Positions 35,626 through 49,900 of a DNA stretch of 64,000 nt are shown in pieces. Every line of letters begins with the position of its first letter. Within the stretch, counting starts at the first letter, position 1. The position numbers were made by a program, and so were the translations under genes. The notes beneath the pieces were generated by a model, which saw only the letters and a program-made list of their open reading frames with translations, made no database searches and had not been told where the DNA came from. Origin of the DNA: Xanthostigma xanthostigma (Eukaryota > Arthropoda > Insecta > Raphidioptera > Raphidiidae); contig OY754466.1 in the NCBI GenBank assembly GCA_963575645.1, positions 11,076,001 to 11,140,000 on the forward strand. Direction: 5' to 3'.

Positions 35626-35892
35626 TTTGTCCGGCCCGCGAAGCACTTTATAAAATAAATGATTATTAAGAGCGAAATAGTTTGGCAATATAATTTGACG
35701 CATAAAAAAAAATTTAGAAAAAAGACCTTTTTGTTTTGGAAATGAAAGGACCTTTTTTTTTGCTCTCCAAATGTGCAGCGACAAAGTTTTTCAAGTTTTT
35801 TTGTTTTTTTTTTGTTCTCCAAATTTTTGGCCCACGGTCAAATGTTCATAAGCAATGTGGCCCGACGATAAAAGATTTGCCCACCCCAGTTT
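35626..35892. repeat. hAT-type fragment related to 58060-58315
   Basis: Contains CCGGCCCGCGAAG, TTTGGCAATATAA, GGCCCGACGATAAAAG and ends GATTTGCCCACCCCAG. The left terminal repeat is missing. Confidence 0.65.
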
Positions 35893-36518
35893 TATAGAGA
35901 GCACTTTTCTGGACTACACAATATGCCAAAGCAGAGATGATCGTGCGTCACGCCTTCTGTTTATGCTCGTAGGTAATTTAGTAATGAATACCATTATATA
36001 AATTGCTAAATATAATATATGTAGGCATAGCTTTTTAGAGCAATAAAGTTAATATAATCAGGGTTGAATTCAAAACTGAGTTAAGCATTAAAAAAGAGTT
36101 AAAATATATAAATTTATCAGTTGCTACAATGTAGTGATAATAGCATCCAACACGAGAAAAAAGCGCTCGTCATTTTTTCTAAATACCGATAACATAATAT
36201 ATAGGTAGGTGTGCAGTTTTGAAGGAAAAGTGATAGCACATTTTACACAGGATTTCAAACACACCTATATTATATTAATGTAAGTTGATGGCCTAATTTT
36301 CGATGAATGTTTTTATTAGTTTAAATAACTTATGTTCACTATTTTTGGAAATAAATTATATGTTAAAAAGTCAAGGATTTTTATGACAACATTGTATTGT
36401 CAACTAATATTACCCAAATTTAGAATTAATGATATATCTACTTATGTAAATGCTATTATTATGAAAATCCTCTTGAATTTTTTATTAGGTATGTGCGCGA
36501 TAACTTTCGAGGGTTTTT
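35893..36518. other. Gene-free AT-rich stretch
   Basis: No supported gene; the frame at 36332-36523 has no recognisable domain. Confidence 0.35.
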
Positions 36519-36527
36519 TTTAAACTT

Positions 36528-37015
36528 ATGTCGGCACTTCACATGGCTATTTGTATTTGCGTATTTGGCATATTTGGCAAACAATTACCAAGTGTGGACA
36601 GTCTATTTGACAAAGTGTTGGCCTTATTTGCCTATTTGACAAATAAGGCCAATACTGTGCGCTTGCCGGTTTTTCGAGGCACAGCAAAGGAGTCAAATAG
36701 GCAAATATGCAAATAAACCGTCCACACAATGGCCATATTCAGAAGCGCCGTGAACCAGTATTTTTGTGTCTGTGCTGTGAGCGAGAACTGGAACATTTAC
36801 TATTGAAAATGAATTGGGACAATGAAACAGTGCTAAAATTCCTGGAATTTTGAACCTTGCGTTCTGCTGCCAAATGTGTGTGTGTTTGCTATTTGACTGC
36901 CATGTGTGGATGGTCGTATTTGCTTCTATTTGCATGTTTGTCTTGAACGTCATATATTTTGCCAAATACAACAAACACCCAATAGCGAACACAAATAGCC
37001 ATGTGAAGTGCCACC
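36528..37015. mobile_element. DNA element with 9-bp target duplication
   Basis: Ends share GGCACTTCACATGGCTATTT as inverted repeats and are flanked by TTTAAACTT at 36519-36527 and 37016-37024. Repeated TATTTG/CAAATA motifs fill both subterminal regions. A 9-bp duplication fits Mutator-like or Merlin-like elements. Confidence 0.82.
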
Positions 37016-37024
37016 TTTAAACTT

Positions 37025-37913
37025 TTCAGACGATACCTCAGTTTTTGAAACTGTGCTATTATTCTAAATTCACCAAAAATACTTATTCATTCGCAGCAAA
37101 ACCACAAAGAAAATGTCACATTCGAAAAAATATTAAAATAAAATAATTATTATTAATTCATCAATAATTACATCATTCAATGATCAGTTGCTGTTTGCAG
37201 CTTTGATATAGATTTGTTTTCACCGAGTTCGTTTAGAATGTGATTAGTTGCGGGTTGCAAAAAAATGTGAGCAATGCTATGTCCCTTTCATTTATTCATC
37301 TGAGATTCTTACCCTTTAAAAAACGTTCAATTCCAGAAAGCACTGAAAACAACAAAATGAATTTAAATTCTAGAACTTAAAACGTTCACATCCCTAATAA
37401 TAACCCTTACATTCTGCAATTCTGCTTGTTTCGATTCTGAAGCCTCTCAACTGCCATAGAATAATTATGATACGCGCTGTCAAGATAAGTTCTAGAATAC
37501 TTATTTAATAAATATCAATACGTGAGTGAACTAACAATGAACATTATTGTGTGTTTGTACTAAGTTTGTACATACCATTCCAATAAAGACAAGTGTTTTA
37601 TGATAATATTCTAAAAATAGAACCGTAATTAATTTAAATAAAGTTTTTATATTAATGATACATTTATTAGAAATAATGTTTTGAATGATACATCATTTGT
37701 GAAAATATAAAATCATATTTAATACTCATAATTTTGTCTAGAAAATTGTTGTTTGGATTAATTAATAATGAATTTAAACAATGATGAATTTAAATTTTAA
37801 ATGATAAACCAAATCATGTCAATGTTAAAAATTACAATGCAAATCCATATACATATGGTTTTTGTAACAATAATGAATGATAATATTATGAAATACTTTT
37901 GACAAATTTATAA
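37025..37913. other. 5' flank of the NRF-6-like gene
   Basis: AT-rich; no coding region or recognised repeat. Confidence 0.35.
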
Positions 37914-37949
37914 TATATAAACATTAATTGATAGGATGCATTTTTAGTT
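37914..37949 (+). promoter_or_regulatory. Candidate core promoter of the NRF-6-like gene
   Basis: TATATAAA at 37914-37921 lies 32 bases before the A of TTAGTT (37944-37949), normal insect TATA-to-start spacing, and would give a 5' leader of about 29 bases. The region is AT-rich, so chance occurrence is possible. Confidence 0.35.
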
Positions 37950-37974
37950 TAATTAGATTAGTTTAAGCACAACA

Positions 37975-40900
37975 ATGCAACGACCGAGGCGGATTATCAG
38001 ATTGGTTTTAGCTTTAATTTTAGTGTATTTTCGATGTGTTTATGGAGAAAGTGACAGCTGTGATAGGCAAAATTATACAAAACAAATTTTAACAAATTGC
38101 GATTCTAGTAAAAATGATTTCGATAAATATAAAAGTGTTAAGAAATCAATTGAAGATTTGTGGAATAGATTTCCAACAGTGATTGCCTTAACGAATAGTG
38201 AAAATGAATCGTGCAGAAGTCATAGTTTAGCTTTTTTACAACAATTAAATTCATACGAATTATGGGCTTTACAAAGTAAGTACTTTTTGAGATATGTAAC
38301 TGCAAAAATGTTATTTTGAAATGTATAAAATACGTGCCACATCAATAATACAGTAAGAATAGAATAGAATAATTTTATTGCTAAGGCGACGGGATCAGAT
38401 TCAATCCTTACGGATTGGTCTTCCATCTGTCCTTATAATTACATAAAAATAACAGAAAAAACAATAAAAAATTAAAAAAGATTAAATGTTGTCTTAATTA
38501 TAAAGGTGAATAGATTTTGCCGATTTACGAGCTTCATATTAATAGTCTTAATAAAAGTTTTCATTTGATTGTGATGTGAAATGGCCTGGTTTAAGATAGT
38601 GCTATCAAGCTCATTTAGTAAGGCGCCAGATAAGCAAATGCTTTTTTAAAATTTGAAGTGTTGTGAGCAGGCAGCTCATAAGTTATTTGCCTAACATCGT
38701 ATGGATTTGAGCGTTTATGTAATTTATTTATAAGAAGAGCTGGCTCATTTTCTTTTAAGATTTTAAATAAAAAAGTATGTATAGTTGATCTTGTACCGGC
38801 TGATTAAAAAATGTTCAAATATTTTTATTATCTTCAACCTTTATTAGTTTTTTTTTTGTTTCCTAATCTTTGATGAAATAGCAATAGACAGTGATTTAAA
38901 TTTATCAATAAGATTATTTTTTAAATAAAAAAGTACTTAAGATTATTTTTGCATGTATTTATCTGAACGTAGTAAGAATCTCAAGAAATAGGCCAAGTGC
39001 GTGCCGTACATGCTTCAACTTTAGGGTTCCGTAGAGTATTCGTTCGTCATTAGAATGCTGCTGAAAACTGAAAATTGTGAATATCTAAAAAAAAACTTGT
39101 GACTGTATCTTGTTCAAAATAATGTTCATTATAAAGTGCTTCTATCATATATACAAATATTAAGAGCACTGTGGTTGAAACAAAAATAAAAAATATAGAA
39201 TAGTTACTTCTTACCACAACAGTTTTATTAGCGGATGTACATTTTGGGAGCTATGGTCTCATCTTCAGCAAACACTTAACTAAATTGCTAAACAAAAATG
39301 TTAACTTAATATTGTAAATATTATCTTAACTTATATTAAGTTAAGATTTTTGTTTAGTAATTTAGTTTAGTGTTTGCTGAAGATGAGAGCATAGCTCCCG
39401 AAATGTACATCCGCTAATAAAACTGTTGTGCGGTAAGAAGTAACTATTCTATAGTTTTTATTTTTGCTTCTATCATGATTTTTTCAGATTTTTTAATCAC
39501 ATGGTTAAAAAGTTAGTGAGGGGGATACTTCATTAATGACTTGAGGAGTATATATCTTGGAAAATGTTCACCTACGAACTTTTATTGAATTTATAAAAAC
39601 TTGTCCACCAATAACCCACACAATTGAGTGCGCGAAAATAAAAACCATCGCTCAATTCTATGTATGTATGAAATGCTAGCCCTAAATTTGTAATTTTTTC
39701 ACACATTTTTATGACAGTTCACATAACACTTGCCTGTAAAATTTTATCAGAATCGATGGAAAGACGGAGGAGTTATAAGAGTATGACATACGGAAATACA
39801 GACAGACAGACGGACGAACGACATGACAAAATTATAAGTATTCCATTTTTGCTATTTGGCTACGGAATCCTAAAAATAGTTTTTGAATGACAAACCACTT
39901 ACTCATCAAAAGATTTTAATGTTCATCAAAAAAATAAGATTTAAATTTTTAATCTAGACTCTAAGGCCTAGCACACATGAAGAGCGTTCAACGCGCGTTG
40001 GCCCAACGCGCGTTTACAACTTCTATACAATTGTATATAACTGTTTACATGATAACATAACGCGCGTTCAACGCGCCACCAACGCGCGTTATCATGTAAA
40101 CAGTTATATACAATTGTATAGAAGTTGTAAACGCGCGTTGGGCTAACGCGCGTTGAACGCCTCTCATATAAACTAGGCCTAAAGTGAGGTTAAAATTACA
40201 TAATATTTATTTTAAAGGGTAGTTTTTGAAGCTTAATGTACCGTATTACGACTTCTGACTTTAAAATTATTGTAAAACATAAATCACTGGATGACGTTGA
40301 GAAAAACGCTATAGAATATTAGGCTTTCGTTTCATTGGGTGATATTTTCATATTCCAGAAGGAGACAAACAATTGGTTGCTTAGATCTCCATATTTCGAC
40401 CTTGTCACAAAGCTGTGCTATTGACTAGAGTCAGATTACAATTTTGGCGCGTCTTTTAAATGCACTATTATTATTGACGATTTTTAAATTACGTTTTCTC
40501 AAAAAAAATAGATTTTATATAATATATTCTGGATTGGGCTTAGATCATCTAATGAAGCAATAAAAAGTGTGGAATTTCAACTCTATAAAAAGTATAACTT
40601 TGATTAAAGTTATATTTGTAACCTAAATTTATACTAAAGTGTTCTTTGTAGTGTTCGATTCAACAGCAAAACTTCCACCGGGAATTTTGAACGGTAACGT
40701 GAATCAATATGGAGACTTCGACCAATGCTTATCCATAAATACGACCTTGGATGAGTCAATGGACAACCCTCATATTTCTGGCAAATATTGTTTGGTTAAT
40801 ATGGAAATCCGTTTGGACAGAAAAGATCCGCTTCAGAAACATATAGATTCGTTGATCCATTCTCATGACCTGATAAAATCTAACGCAGATGATGTAAGTA

Positions 40901-43900
40901 AAAGGTTTATTTACATTATGACTAGCTTTCCAGTCCGGTCATTAGTTTCGTTATTTTAATGGTCTCGCCTCTGTTTCAATAGAAAAATATAAATTAAAAG
41001 CAAAGGTTTGTATACTCTTTTTAAATAAGCTTTTATTAAAATGTACTAAAACGTGAAAAAGTTCATGTGAAAATTCATCGTCAAGCTAAACAAAAAAGCA
41101 TAACACGCTAGAGCATCGAAAGATTACGCTCCTGACTCCATTATCAGGTCTAAAGCATGAAAATATTGTATTGTTGTCGGAACAACGCGCGAGTCGATCG
41201 GATATGTAGAAGTGATTCAAAGTTAGAATTATTAGAGATTTGACCCGAACTAACAATTAAAGATAAATAAAATCTTTTATAATGTATAACGTTCTCTTAT
41301 GCATTTCTATCACAGACTGGCCCGGCTTCGCCCGAATTTATAGGTTGCCACCGTTCTTTCGTCGACTTACGTGGCAAAAGTGGTCTCCACGAAAAGTGAT
41401 TTTATTTTAACGCGATAATGTATAGCATATGTCCATCTTGAAGGTCCATTCTAAATATTGGATGAGTAGTTTCGGAGATTACTTCCTACATCCAGACCTA
41501 CAAACTTTACCTGTTTATGATATATTTACTATATAGATTATTCAAATCTTTGATGAACGTCTGATTAGTACTCTTCAATAAATAGATTATATTTTACGAA
41601 ATTCATTAATTATTCAGATATCTATTACACAACCAAAAACTCAATTATTCATTGAGTTATCGATTCGGAAATTGTCGATTAAAAAATGTCTTCATATAAT
41701 TAAAATGTCTACGTCAATGCTACATGTACAGTCCTAGACAAAATCCATAAAATGATTATTTATTAATTTACTATACATATTTAAAAAGTTTTATATAGCA
41801 CGTGACACTCACGCAGTAAAATATCTCCACATTGATAACAACGCACGATTTAAGATATTTTTTTCCAAGCTGATAACAAACTAACAACTATTAAGTTATT
41901 GACTAGTCCCTTGTTCTCCTCCTGGTCGTTTTTTGTACCCTATAGTTTTTTTGCTTCAAATTGAAACAAATAGTTCTATTTCAGGGCGTTACAGACCAAA
42001 TAAATAAAAAAGATCACACAACAACAATGGTCGTTTCTGCATAATATATAAAATAAAACCGGTCAAGTGCGAGTCGGACTCGCACACGAAGGGTTCCGTA
42101 CACTATGTACTTTTTAAATACTTTTGTAAAAGAAACAAGAGAGGCGCTATAACAATATGTAACCAGTGGGAGTATGCAAGTAGTTCAAGAATTTCAAGGC
42201 GTGAAATTTTACATAATTCACCCCGGCGTTTTTATATTATAAACACTTTTTTTACAAAAATTTCTTGTAGAATAAAATAATATAAAGTTTTGATAAATAT
42301 ACCGTTATATCAAATAACAACGTTATGGCAAATATCTCTGTTGCGCATGCGCCGATTTCCCCAAAAAAAAAAAAAAAAATACAAAACTTTAGAATATTAA
42401 ACCATTATGAAACGTATACCATTATTATATAAAAACAATGTTATAGCACATATCTCTTCTGCGCATGCGCCGCCTTTCCCCCTAAAACTTTTTACAAAAC
42501 TTTCTTTTAAAATAGAAAAATAAACCATTATGAAATATATACTATTATTATATAAAACAACGTTATTGCATATATTTCTTTTGCGCATGCGCCAATTTTT
42601 CCCAAAAAAATTACAAAACTTTCGTAAACATAGATAGAATAATAAACCGTAATGAAAAGTATACCGTTATTATATAAAAAACAGCCTTATAGTATATATT
42701 TCTTCTACGCATGCGCCGATTTTTTTCAAAAATTTATTTTACAAAACTCCTGTAAAACAAAATAATACGCCTTTATGAAAAGTATACTATTATCTTATAA
42801 AAACAACATTATAATATATATTTCTTTTGCGCTTGCGCCGACGTCTCTCAAAAACAATAGGCCTCTTCATATTTGCATATCAAACATCCTCCCAAAATTT
42901 GGTTTCATTCCGCTCATCCATGGTGGTGAAATGGTAAAAAATGTAAAAAATGACGTTTGCATCTGTCAAAGCAATATGTTCTAATAATTAAAATTAGTTA
43001 TTCAAATCGTTAACTCAGAAGGCGTTGCATTATTCAAAATACAAATGTCAAAAGACTGACTAATATTTGAAATGACATTCGTTTTTGAACAAATGCATTC
43101 TTGTTTTTTAAGACAAAACATACGCAATTTTTAAATTCCCATAGTACAGTATGCAACAAACGAAGACAGACGATCTCCGTGTATGCTATGGATTAGACAA
43201 AATTGAATTTATACATTATATTTCTATATAAAGCTGTACAAAAAAAGTGTTTCGACGAATTCTGTTATACAAAATCTATGTAAAATTTTCTCCTCTTTCG
43301 TTTAAGACAGGTCTCGAAACGATCTGATTTAAATTGAGCGAACTATAAGCAAAAAACTTAGTTTGCTCCTCTTTTGGGAGTTTTGGGGGGTTTTTAATTA
43401 TTTGTTGTTCTAGCGGCAATAGAAATACACTCTCTGTGAAAATTTCAACTCTCTACCTATTACGGTTCTTGAGATACAGCCCGCTGACAGACAGACAGAC
43501 AGACGGACAGACAGACGGACAGCGGAGGCTTAGTAATAGGGTTCCGTTTGAGCACCCTTCGGGTACGGAACCCTAATAAAAACTGTAATCTATACTAATA
43601 TTATAAAGAGGTAAATTTTGTGATTACTCATCCGATTTAAAAATTTGTTTCACCAATATTTAGAATGGATTTTCAGAATTAATGGTCATATCATCACGTT
43701 AAAATAAAAGCGCTTTTCGTGGAAACCGATTTTACAACGTAAGTCGACGAAAAAACGGCGGCAATCTATAAATTCGGGCCAAGCCGGATCAGACCGCTAG
43801 TCTATTATAGTGCGATCACACTTAAGGTAACCACATTTTCTGAGATGTGTTCTGCAACTACCCCTCTCTGATAAGAAAAGTTCTTCTTAAAACACTGTTA

Positions 43901-46900
43901 GCGTTGCGATGGTATCGTTTCTTTTTCTTAATAATTAATTAAGAATTCAACTAACACGTTTACCCATTTCGGATTAGAATCTAAGAACTAGTAGCTTGTA
44001 GAGTGCCCGCGGTGAGAGATGAAACCAGGCACGTCATCAATAATATGCTAGTGAATACCTTCTTGCCCGCAGAAAAATTCATATATTTTTTTAATTATTA
44101 TTGTCTAAAATTCCACGTCTCTATAGAAAACAATCGACGCACATGGATCTTTGAAACAGCCAATAGCAAGCTAGAAGGCGGGCGTAATACATTCACGTTA
44201 CTATGACGCGGTGGCATCATCTTTCGCCGCGCGTACTCTAATAAAAGAGTTATGAAAACAAAATATAAACACACATTCTCTGTGTTCATAGTGAAATATT
44301 GTTAGGAGAATGATATTAAATGCGCTAAAAGATTCCGACCCTACGATGGCATTAACATGATTTTACCATTCCAACCCACTAGTGGGAATGGTTACTAGTT
44401 AAGGTCAAAAATCACTTTCCAAAAATTTTACAATATTTTTTCTTTTTGAGGTCCCCCGAATCCAAAAAACATATTTTTGGAAAAACTGTGCGTCTGCAGT
44501 TAGTCTGTTTGTTAGTCTGTGAACACGATACAGGTCAAACAGATGAGCGGATTGACACCAAATTTTGCGAGGATGTTTGGTATACAAATATGAAGAGCCC
44601 TATTGTTTTTGAGGAAAATCGGTGCATGCGCAAAAGAGATATATGCTATAACGGTGTTTTTTATATAATAATGGTATACTTTTCATACCGGCTTATTATT
44701 CTATTTATTTTTTAAGAAAGTTTCGTTAAACATTTTTTTTATGAACTTTAGTTTCGTAAATATTTTGAAAATAAAAAAAAATCAGCCCATTTTTTGTTTT
44801 ACGGATCTGTCAGAAATAAACTAGTTAGGCATGCTTTGATTAATTTTTAAATGCCGTGGAACATATTCTGTAAGTAACCATGGCAACGAATAGTAAATAT
44901 CATATTGAATACCAGCCATTACCCGCGTTACCTCACACGATATCAAAAACTTTATTTTCTTTATTATAATCAAATGTCAACATTTTTGAAGTTGGAATGG
45001 TCTTGTCGCCCAATTGGTTGGAATTTTTTTAATCAATTAAAAAAATGTAATGAAACTGTCAATAAAAATATTTATTTTAATACCTTAGCAAAGAACTATA
45101 AAATAAATTATACAATACATTTAAAAAATAATATCACTGCGTTTAATGTGCGTAAGCGGCATGGGTTCCGTAGGAAACAGGACCTGCGTAACCCACGATC
45201 GGTTTAGCTGCATAAGCGACTGGTGCTTTAGCAACTACTGCGTGTCCTCCGAGTGGTTCCTTATGAACTACAGCATTGAAGCCATTGTGGGGATCGGCCG
45301 TATAGTCTACAGTTCGCTTTGTACCGTCAGGGTCAACCAAACTGTAACTTCCCTGAACAACATCGCCGTTGCGAGTTTCGTGTTGGCTCTTAGAATCACC
45401 AGTTAAACCATCCTGTATGTCGTACGCATAACTGTATTGCGGATTTGGGTCGTAGTCTTCGGCGACAACAGATTTGACTAAAGGTTGAGCATAAGATGCT
45501 GGAGCTACGTGTTGTGCATAAGCTGCTGGAGCTACGTGTTGTGCATAAGCTGCTGGAGCTACGGGAGCAGCGTACGTTAAGGGCGCACCGTGAGAATAAG
45601 TTACGGGACCAGCCGGTACAACTCCACCGTAGGCCATCCTCAGAAAGGTTGCAAGTACGACAAAGTTGAACTGGAAAAAATAATGTAGATAAAAATTAAT
45701 TGTTGCTACCAGATTTTCTCACAACACAACTCATGAAAGTATCATAATAATAATAATAATAAGATTTATTTTACCACATTGACAAAAGAGTATATGGAAT
45801 GTCCATAAAAAACTTAGAAATTACATATTAAAAAATTCATTAATGCTATAAATTTCTCTGCTTACCAAATCATTCTTTAACTTCCTTTTTATGGTTTGCA
45901 ATGGCAAAGATTTGATTTCAACTGACAGATGGTTGTAAAGTTTGATACAGTTGTAGAGCACACCTTTTTCAAAGGTAGTCAAAGAATGATCTGGCAAGCG
46001 TAAGTCATTGTTTCCCCTGGTGTTATACTTATGTAACAATTGATGGTTACTGAAAAGGCTGAAATGTTCTTTTACGAAAACAATACATTCACAGATGTAT
46101 ACAGAAGGCAGTGTCATGAGTCCAAGAGCCTTAAAGATTCCTCTGCATGATTGCTGGCGCTTAATTTGGCCATAATACGTATGTATTTCTTTTGTGCTTT
46201 GAAGATTAAATCTGTACCCCAAAAAATAACCCCATACTTCATTCTAGAGTAAAAGTTATGAAAAACATTGTTTTATGGGCTGTGTGCACGAAGCCTACTA
46301 GCGCCGCTAGTGAGTAATAGAGAATGACAGAACTCACTTTTTATAGAAATCGCGACATATTTCTAATGTGATAAGTCAAAAACTTTAGTTGGCCATGATG
46401 TGTCAAAAAAAATGTAATAAGGAAAACTGATGTTAATTTGTTAACACTGACAGCGGAACGTCAAATTAGGGCGCCAATGGTCTTTATTTCGGTACATATT
46501 TTCCCTCCGTAAATCGAAAAAATAAATTGGACCTCTGTATCTCGAACATAGCAATTCAAAATTAGTTAGAATGAATCTAAATCTTTACAAGTTGAATATT
46601 TCCTTACAAAATCCGCCTAAGTCGAAATCCCTCATAAGTCAAAAACTCTATAACTCGAATTTTTTGGCGTCTCCCTTGAAGATCGACTTACAGAGATTCT
46701 ACTGGGTAATGCAATTAGTACTTATAAAACAGAAATACTTACTTTTAAAGTCATGGTGGATTAATTATACACTCCAAACGAAATAAGATTTGAAATAAAC
46801 ACAACTGATTTAACAATTGTGGTATCACAATATTTATATGTTTACAGGTTACCCGTTCCAGTTTTGTACGTTTACTTCTTAAACAATGGTTCGATAAAGG

Positions 46901-49900
46901 CGAGGTGCAATTAAAACCCAAATATAAATATCGGTGCAGACAAAGCGCTAAAAATGTTTATACAGAATACTACTGATAGCATCCATTTAAAAATTTGGAT
47001 TGCCGTGCCAAACCCTACCGACAATATACAATAGTGTATTTGCTATTACAGACAGTATCTACTAGGTGAACTAGTCTGTTTTTGGCATAATTAAGTTTGC
47101 CATCTGTAAAGTCAATAAACTAGGACAAGAAGATCAAAAAACCCGGATTTTTGAGCTCAAAACCCGGACATTATTTCCAAAAAAAAACCATTATTTTAAT
47201 AATGAATTAATAATTAATTAGTATTGATGGATTTTTGACAATCTTTGATGCAACTTAACGTGCAAAATTAAAGTAACAATCATGAGATACATGAAATACT
47301 TCCATATTAAATTATATTATCGCTATTTTCTTTGGTAATAAAATTAAAGAACCCTATAAAACTTTTAAAAAACCAAACAATAATTCTTTTTTTCTTCCAA
47401 TAAGCAAAAATAAATGTTTTCAAAGACTATCAACTCTTGATAAAAAAATATTTATCTAGTTATTTTAAAATCCGTAGTGTAAACAAAAGCCCGCCCGGAC
47501 GCTCTTAAAAAGAGACAAATCTAGACGGATGGCAACTCTAGGCATAGTCCCTTAATACATCACTAAAAATAATACGTTTTTTTCTTAATTGCAATATTTT
47601 TGTCAATCCAGCATCTGCACCAAATTAAATACACATCTTCGGAATTTCAACTCTGTCAATATTGTCAGTTGTCGTGAAAAAAAGATTTTTTCAGTGTAAT
47701 CACAACAATATACTAACAATATTGATACCGTTGAAACTCTGAAGATGACGTGAAGTCTGTCGCGAAACGTCAGATATTTAAATGCGAATTTAAATATCAA
47801 AATTGTTTATGATCAATTTTGTTGCTCGTATTGTAATTTCTAAGAGTCGTTATCTTAGAGATAAAAATATTACTCGTGTATTTTGGCGATTCAAAAGCAA
47901 TCAAATTTAACAAGCAAGAATAGTTACAATAATTATCGGTATATGAATATCGATTCTAAATAATCGAACTTTTGTATCTTGTATCATGTTGTGCGCATTA
48001 CAAGGCATTGTTGCACAATTAACAATTTAACAACATGCATCGGACATCGTGGGAATTTATTTTTAGAAAATATTTTTGACGTGATAACGTCTTATAAATT
48101 GATGAATCACCAATATTATAAATTGATAAAACACCGGCTGCATGTACGAAAAAGTGTAACGTAACGTTCCTAACGTTCGTAACGCGTAACGCATAACGCA
48201 TAACGCATAACGCATAACGCATAACGCGTAACGTTCCGCCTGACCCTGTGCGTGCTTTTTGCTAATTTCTCGCTCAATTTAAATCAGATCGGTTTGAAAC
48301 CAGTCTTAAACGAAAGAGGAGAACATTTTACATAGATTTCGTATAACAGAATTTGCCTAAACAGTTTTTTTATACAAATTTATATAGAAAAATATTTTAT
48401 ACAAATTTATATAGAAAAATAGCTGTATAAATGCAATGTTGTCTAATGCATGGCGCGACGCGGTCGGTTGTCTTTGTTTGCCGTACATGGAAATTAGAAG
48501 CAAACGTATGTCTTGTCTTAACATGAAAACGGCTGCATTTCTAATGTTTAATTCAATTTTTTGACATTAGTATATTGTGAAATGCAACGCCTTCTAAGTT
48601 AAGTATTGGAATAACTAATTATTATTAGAACATAATACTTTGTAAGTTGCAAACGTCACTTTTGACATTTCTTATCATTCCGACACCAAGGATAAGCGGA
48701 TTGAAACCAAATTTTGGGAGGTTTAGGTTATGTATTACGGAATACGTTATCACGTAAAACTATCGTCCGTAAACCGACTTTACAGACAACCAATTTTTTT
48801 ATTTTTAGAATTGCAAATAACTTGATTTATTTATATTTTTTATTTTTAGAATTACAAATCACTTGATTAATTTTTTTTTTATACTGACTTATCAAAACTT
48901 TTAATGTTTCCCGTTAACGTAAAATCTTGTTTGGCGCGAAAGAAGGTTGTATAGCACAAGTAAAGAAAAAAATCCGAAAATCATAAATTTCTGATTTTAT
49001 ATTTAGAATTATTACTTGACAAATTTAATTTTTATGAAATAACGGAGTTCTACTCGCATTTGTCCGTCTTTTTTTAGTATTATTGACTGTTCTCTCTTTT
49101 ATGATATAAAAAAAGAGTTTATAGAAATAAACACGTGGGTCATTTAAAAAGCGTGCGTTGGTCAGTATCTGACCCGCGGGTCATAAGTTCGCCATCACTG
49201 CTATAACACATAATCTTAAATGAAATCAAGAGACAAAACACGCCTCGATTAGGCAAAAAACTCAAAGCTATGTTTTTTAATTTAGAAGTGACGGCGCTAC
49301 ATTTCAAAATTATTTGTGGAAAATATATTATAGAAGATAAAATAACCCTAAAACTGAATATTAAATACATTTTGAATTCAGATTGTACTAGATATAAATG
49401 TATAAGCATTGACCTAAATCAGTTATGGAGAATTATTATACAATCAAAAACCACGCCTAACAATGATGCATTGTTTATTAAAATGTATGCTGTCGCTTCT
49501 TAGCTATTAAGTGAAGTCTATAATAAGATTTGAATCGTGCAGAAACTGCTTTGCATTGGGATGCAATATTTTTATTTTGTTTGGTCACATTATAAAGCTG
49601 CTATTACACGCGGTTATATAAAAAAAAGTTCTGTACAAATCTTCTACATGAATGTCCAGATCTCCGAATGTCCGCAATTCCAGGTTCTTCAAAATGCCCT
49701 CGGCGTCGTAAGAAACTGAAACTTTGGACACTCATAGTACAGAGCATGGGACATAACCTAAGAGGTTTTCCATAAAGAGGCTCCCGTTAACTTAAGAAGA
49801 GAAAATATTGCACACATATAGTATACTAGCGGTCCCGCCTGGTTTCACCCAGGTGCAAAAGAACGAATAGAGGGGGAGAGACATGAGTACGCACATTCAT

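Noticed and set aside
42296..42870. Regular 120-bp array as a CRISPR array
   Set aside because: Units are long, diverged, and have no short repeat/unique spacer pattern; the context is an insect dispersed repeat.
42062..43576. CAAGTGCGAGTCGGACTCGC repeats as tRNA genes or tRNA-derived SINE heads
   Set aside because: The head looks superficially like a B box, but no A box or cloverleaf can be drawn.
45146..45406. Plus-strand frame over the cuticle gene
   Set aside because: Antisense shadow of the RR-2 coding sequence.
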